A DNA stretch of 64,000 nt from Emiliania huxleyi CCMP1516 (taxonomy: Eukaryota; Haptophyta; Isochrysidales; Noelaerhabdaceae), in assembly GCF_000372725.1 (NCBI RefSeq), contig NW_005202428.1:2846722-2910721 (forward strand). The letters run 5' to 3'. Under the pieces are notes generated by a model. It saw only the letters and a list, made by a program, of their open reading frames with translations, was not told where the DNA came from and ran no database searches. The position numbers and the translations under genes are program-made. This document shows positions 61,481 to 64,000 of this stretch, one piece after another (position 1 is the first letter of the stretch; every line of letters starts with the position of its first letter).

Positions 61481-61919
61481 TTGGGCTCAACCCGGTTTGC
61501 CTCTCGCACCCCGTCTGTTTTCCTTTCCTTTTTTCTCTACAACACCCTCTCTTTTCCTCTCTATTTTCCGGGAAAACTGCGTGGAAATCGTCAAATTTTT
61601 GGCTCTGAGCCGAGTCTGAGGCTGGTTTGGGCCCCAAATCAGCCAAATTTTAGGCCAAATCGTCAAAATGCCGGGAATTTCGCGGAGAACCCGTGTATAC
61701 CTGGAAATTACCCTGCGACCGCCTGGGTATTTTGTCGATTTCCTCAATTTTGCCTCAGATTTTGCCCCAGACCAGCTCTCAGACTCAGGGAAACTCGCGA
61801 GTTTCCAGAATGGAGCACCAAACACCCTCTGTTTTCCCTGGAAATTTCCGGAAACGCAAAGTGCTGGGGACCCTCTGGTGTTTTCCTTTTTGTTTTCCGG
61901 AAAACTGGGTTGAGCCCAA
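61481..61919. mobile_element. MITE-like element, copy 2 (inverted relative to copy 1)
   Basis: Starts TTGGGCTCAACCCGGTTTGC and ends with its complement (..AACTGGGTTGAGCCCAA). It is flanked by AATAGGATTA on the left and AATAGGAATC on the right, a possible imperfect target-site duplication. The interior matches 14130-14550 inverted. It sits about 100 bp upstream of the start of the TPR/P4H gene and is likely to overlap its promoter. Confidence 0.8.
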
Positions 61920-61920
61920 A

Positions 61921-62925
61921 ATAGGAATCCTAGGACCGCCGCAAGCGGCGTGGCGTGGAGCGATTGAGCATCCCTCCGGGGGCCCCTCTGCGCCGGGGAG
62001 GCGTTGTTGGAGGCTAGGACGCAAGCGTCCGTCGCCCTTTTCAAACTCGGGGCCCACTCCGCTACGCTCCGACGAAAGCCCCGAATTTGGTTTTGGAGGG
62101 CCTAAAAGTTTAAGGTGTTGCTGCGCAGAAGGGGTCGGACACAGGGCGCAGCTCATGCTAAGAGCTAGAAGGGGAGATAGAGAGAACAACCACCCCTGTC
62201 TCGTTATTGCGCACACCAACACCGTCACACCAAAAAGCTCTGTCCTCCGATCAAAATCGGCTCCTCACTCAGGCTCTCAGGGGGGTCACTCAAGGCACAA
62301 GGGGGTCACAAGTACTCGAGTACCGAGTCCCTGTCTAGCTGCCACGTTCAAAAAGTCAGGACGCACGGCGGCAGTGATGGTGCTATTCGATCCACGGACG
62401 GGCATGATCAAGTGGAAAGTGGAGAGAGGGCGGTATGGGGTAGTAGAGCAGGCGCTTTGTGGGTGTGGCGGGTATGGGCGGCGGCGTTGGGTTGCCGGCC
62501 GAATCGTTAGCGGAGCTCCTCCCTCAAGCTCGATCACGCATGTGACGCAGCCACATTGACGTGTCGCCCCCTAGGAGCTAGGTCGTCCCCCAGCGGCGGT
62601 GCTGCGCGGGAGGCGGCCGCGGGACGCTGGGCTCGATCAGCGGCTTCCCCTCAAGTTGCGCCGAAAGCACGGATTTGGCGGACGTTCCTGGTTTCAACTT
62701 TACGGATGTCTTGGGCCTCTTGGCACCAGCTGAAGGCTTGCACGGGCCAGATCGCCCCCTCTCGCCACGTATTCGGATTTTGCTATTTGTTCGTGTGGGG
62801 GTATTCCGGATTTGTCAATGGTACCACGCGTCTGCGACGCGGGCGCCTTGCTTGCGGGCAGAGCCCTCGAGCAGAGCCCTTAGCCACCCTTTACATACAT
62901 CTTGCCGCGGTCAAAATAACTTGAC
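61921..62925 (+). repeat. Dispersed repeat family A, long copy
   Basis: Inverted counterpart of 41830-43140 and, at its 3' half, direct counterpart of 150-440 and 1600-1740. It directly abuts the MITE-like element. No conserved protein between copies. Confidence 0.75.
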
Positions 62926-63138
62926 GTTCGTTTCTTTCTTTCTTTCTAGTTGATGCAGCCCGAACGAGTAGTGGCCTGATATGGATGTAGGAAGGCGAAG
63001 AACAGTCCGGACTGGCGCCAAAAGAGAAAAACCCGCATCGCAATCACGCTCACGGGGGAACCTGGACGAGATCTCTTTACGCTCTCGGGCCGAAGCCGGC
63101 GTCGTGGTAGGCGCTGACCTGCTGTTGTGTCGCCATCG

Positions 63139-63867
63139 ATGCCGTTCCCCGACACCATCCCCGAGCTCCGCTCCTCGTGGAGTGCTGTCGAGGGCCTTGG
63201 CCTCGAGGCGCGGCTCCACCGCAGCCACTTTCCTGCCACTCCGCCCTCGCCGCTGCCCTCGCCGCCGCTCCCTCGCCGCCCTCGCCCTCACCGACGCTTG
63301 CCTCCATCCACCCAGGCGGTCGGAGTCTTGTTCTTCAAGCGGATCTTCGAGATTGCACCCGGAGCGCTCGAGCTATTCTCCTTTCGGGACGTCCCCGCGC
63401 CCGAGCTCTACGAGTCGGCGAAGCTCAAGTCGCACGCGCTCAAGGTGATGAACACGGTCGGCGTCGCCGTCTCAATGCTCGACGACGTACCCGCTCTGCT
63501 GCCGGTGCTCGAGGGCCTCGGGAAGAAGCACGTCGACTACGGCGTCGTGCCGGCCCACTACGAGGTGGTCGGCCAGGCCCTCCTCGACACGCTCGCTCTC
63601 GGGCTCGGCGACGCCTTCACGCCGGAGCTGAAGGCTGCGTGGGCCGAGATCTACGGCGTCGTCTCCTCCACGATGATCAAGGGCGCAAACAAGGTGCCCG
63701 CGCCGGCCTACACCGAGCACGGCAGCTACGCGACCCACTCCGGCGCCGACCTCGGCGCCATCAAGGACTCGCAGGCCAACGCGGAGAGCTGGTATACCTC
63801 CCCAGATTGCATGCCCCAGAGCGTGCGCTCGTGCGTCTCGTCGCTCATGCCCACCAAAAGCGCCTAG
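63139..63867 (+). CDS. Globin, neuroglobin-like
   Basis: Two exons. The first encodes MPFPDTIPELRSSWSAVEGL.GLE; the second, after a roughly 110-bp GC-AG intron ending CACCCAG before about 63317, AVGVLFFKRIFEIAPGALEL. The fold continues with FSFRDVP, KLKSHALKVMNTVGVAVSML (distal E7 His), LEGLGKKHVDYGVVPAHYEV (proximal F8 His) and GDAFTPELKAAWAEIYGVVS. This is the neuroglobin/single-domain globin pattern, including both heme-ligating His residues. A tail of about 65 residues follows (PAYTEHGSYATHSGADLG.., ending SSLMPTKSA). Function (oxygen sensing, NO scavenging or redox) cannot be read from sequence. Exon 1 is flanked upstream by repeat family A. Confidence 0.88.
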   Translation: MPFPDTIPELRSSWSAVEGLGLEARLHRSHFPATPPSPLPSPPLPRRPRPHRRLPPSTQAVGVLFFKRIFEIAPGALELFSFRDVPAPELYESAKLKSHALKVMNTVGVAVSMLDDVPALLPVLEGLGKKHVDYGVVPAHYEVVGQALLDTLALGLGDAFTPELKAAWAEIYGVVSSTMIKGANKVPAPAYTEHGSYATHSGADLGAIKDSQANAESWYTSPDCMPQSVRSCVSSLMPTKSA

Positions 63868-64000
63868 GAAGCCCGCAGGCTCGAACGCCGACATGTAGCA
63901 TATTAGCTCCTCCGCCACACGCATTTAGTCGAGATGCGCTGACGGGGCGGTACGTCTTGTGTGGTCTTGCTTTTGTGCTCCATTGCTGGTTGGGCTGTCT
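63868..64000. other. 3' flank of the globin gene
   Basis: Ordinary-looking 3' flanking DNA to the window end; no polyadenylation signal of the AATAAA type is seen. Confidence 0.4.

Noticed and set aside
61380-61646. N-terminal extension of the TPR/P4H frame by 89 codons
   Set aside because: The extension is MITE sequence shared with the copy at 14 kb, and the signal peptide starts at the internal ATG at 61379.

Overview
The window looks like nuclear DNA from a GC-rich unicellular alga, most likely a haptophyte of the Emiliania type. That placement is inference. The signs are spliced genes with short introns (mostly 65-75 bp), many with a GC rather than GT donor, a plastid-type KAS III with a presequence, a SHIPPO-type flagellar protein, a 'VSIPQ' ankyrin protein, heavy microsatellite content and many small dispersed repeats. 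No rRNA, tRNA, CRISPR array or operon was found.

Layout, left to right. 1-4.5 kb: repeats, a broken 2OG-Fe(II) oxygenase and a complete B3GNTL1-like glycosyltransferase. 4.97-7.96 kb: ankyrin protein. 8.06-11.1 kb: an inverted-repeat element and other repeats. 11.2-13.8 kb: polytopic membrane protein with telomeric repeats in a putative intron. 14.1-15.4 kb: MITE-like element. 15.4-18.5 kb: XRN-family 5'-3' exoribonuclease. 18.7-22.8 kb: low-complexity ORFs and a fold-back element. 23.3-24.2 kb: INSIG-like membrane protein. 26.4-29.1 kb: BFR1-like protein whose promoter and first exon are duplicated 3.3 kb away. 29.3-32.9 kb: a second tandem-repeat-ended element and repeats. 33.0-35.0 kb: KAS III. 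37.0-41.7 kb: myosin with a WW-like tail module. 41.8-43.1 kb: dispersed repeat. 43.4-45.3 kb: PPTC7-like phosphatase and a four-TM protein. 45.3-45.8 kb: MITE with 49-bp perfect TIRs. 46.2-49.5 kb: flagellar protein, EEP nuclease and a broken gene. 49.6-52.96 kb: a multi-gene transposon-like element with hairpin termini. 53.0-58.1 kb: cytochrome b5 fused to two indoleamine 2,3-dioxygenase (IDO) domains. 58.4-61.4 kb: intronless TPR/beta-helix/prolyl-4-hydroxylase protein. 61.5-62.9 kb: inverted relatives of earlier repeats. 63.1-63.9 kb: neuroglobin-like globin.

Most genes are unrelated and independently transcribed. Three things stand out. First, the b5-IDO-IDO fusion, whose second IDO domain has lost its heme ligand. 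Second, the 3.36-kb element beside its start codon. Third, an intron landscape in which several introns are bounded by direct copies of exon sequence around an AG|GC or AG|GT junction, with microsatellite, minisatellite or possibly telomeric filler, as expected if introns arise by tandem duplication or break repair.

Exon boundaries were worked out by hand from reading frame and family conservation. They are firm for the glycosyltransferase, BFR1-like, KAS III, INSIG-like and globin genes and parts of the myosin and b5-IDO genes. Elsewhere only the outer span is given.
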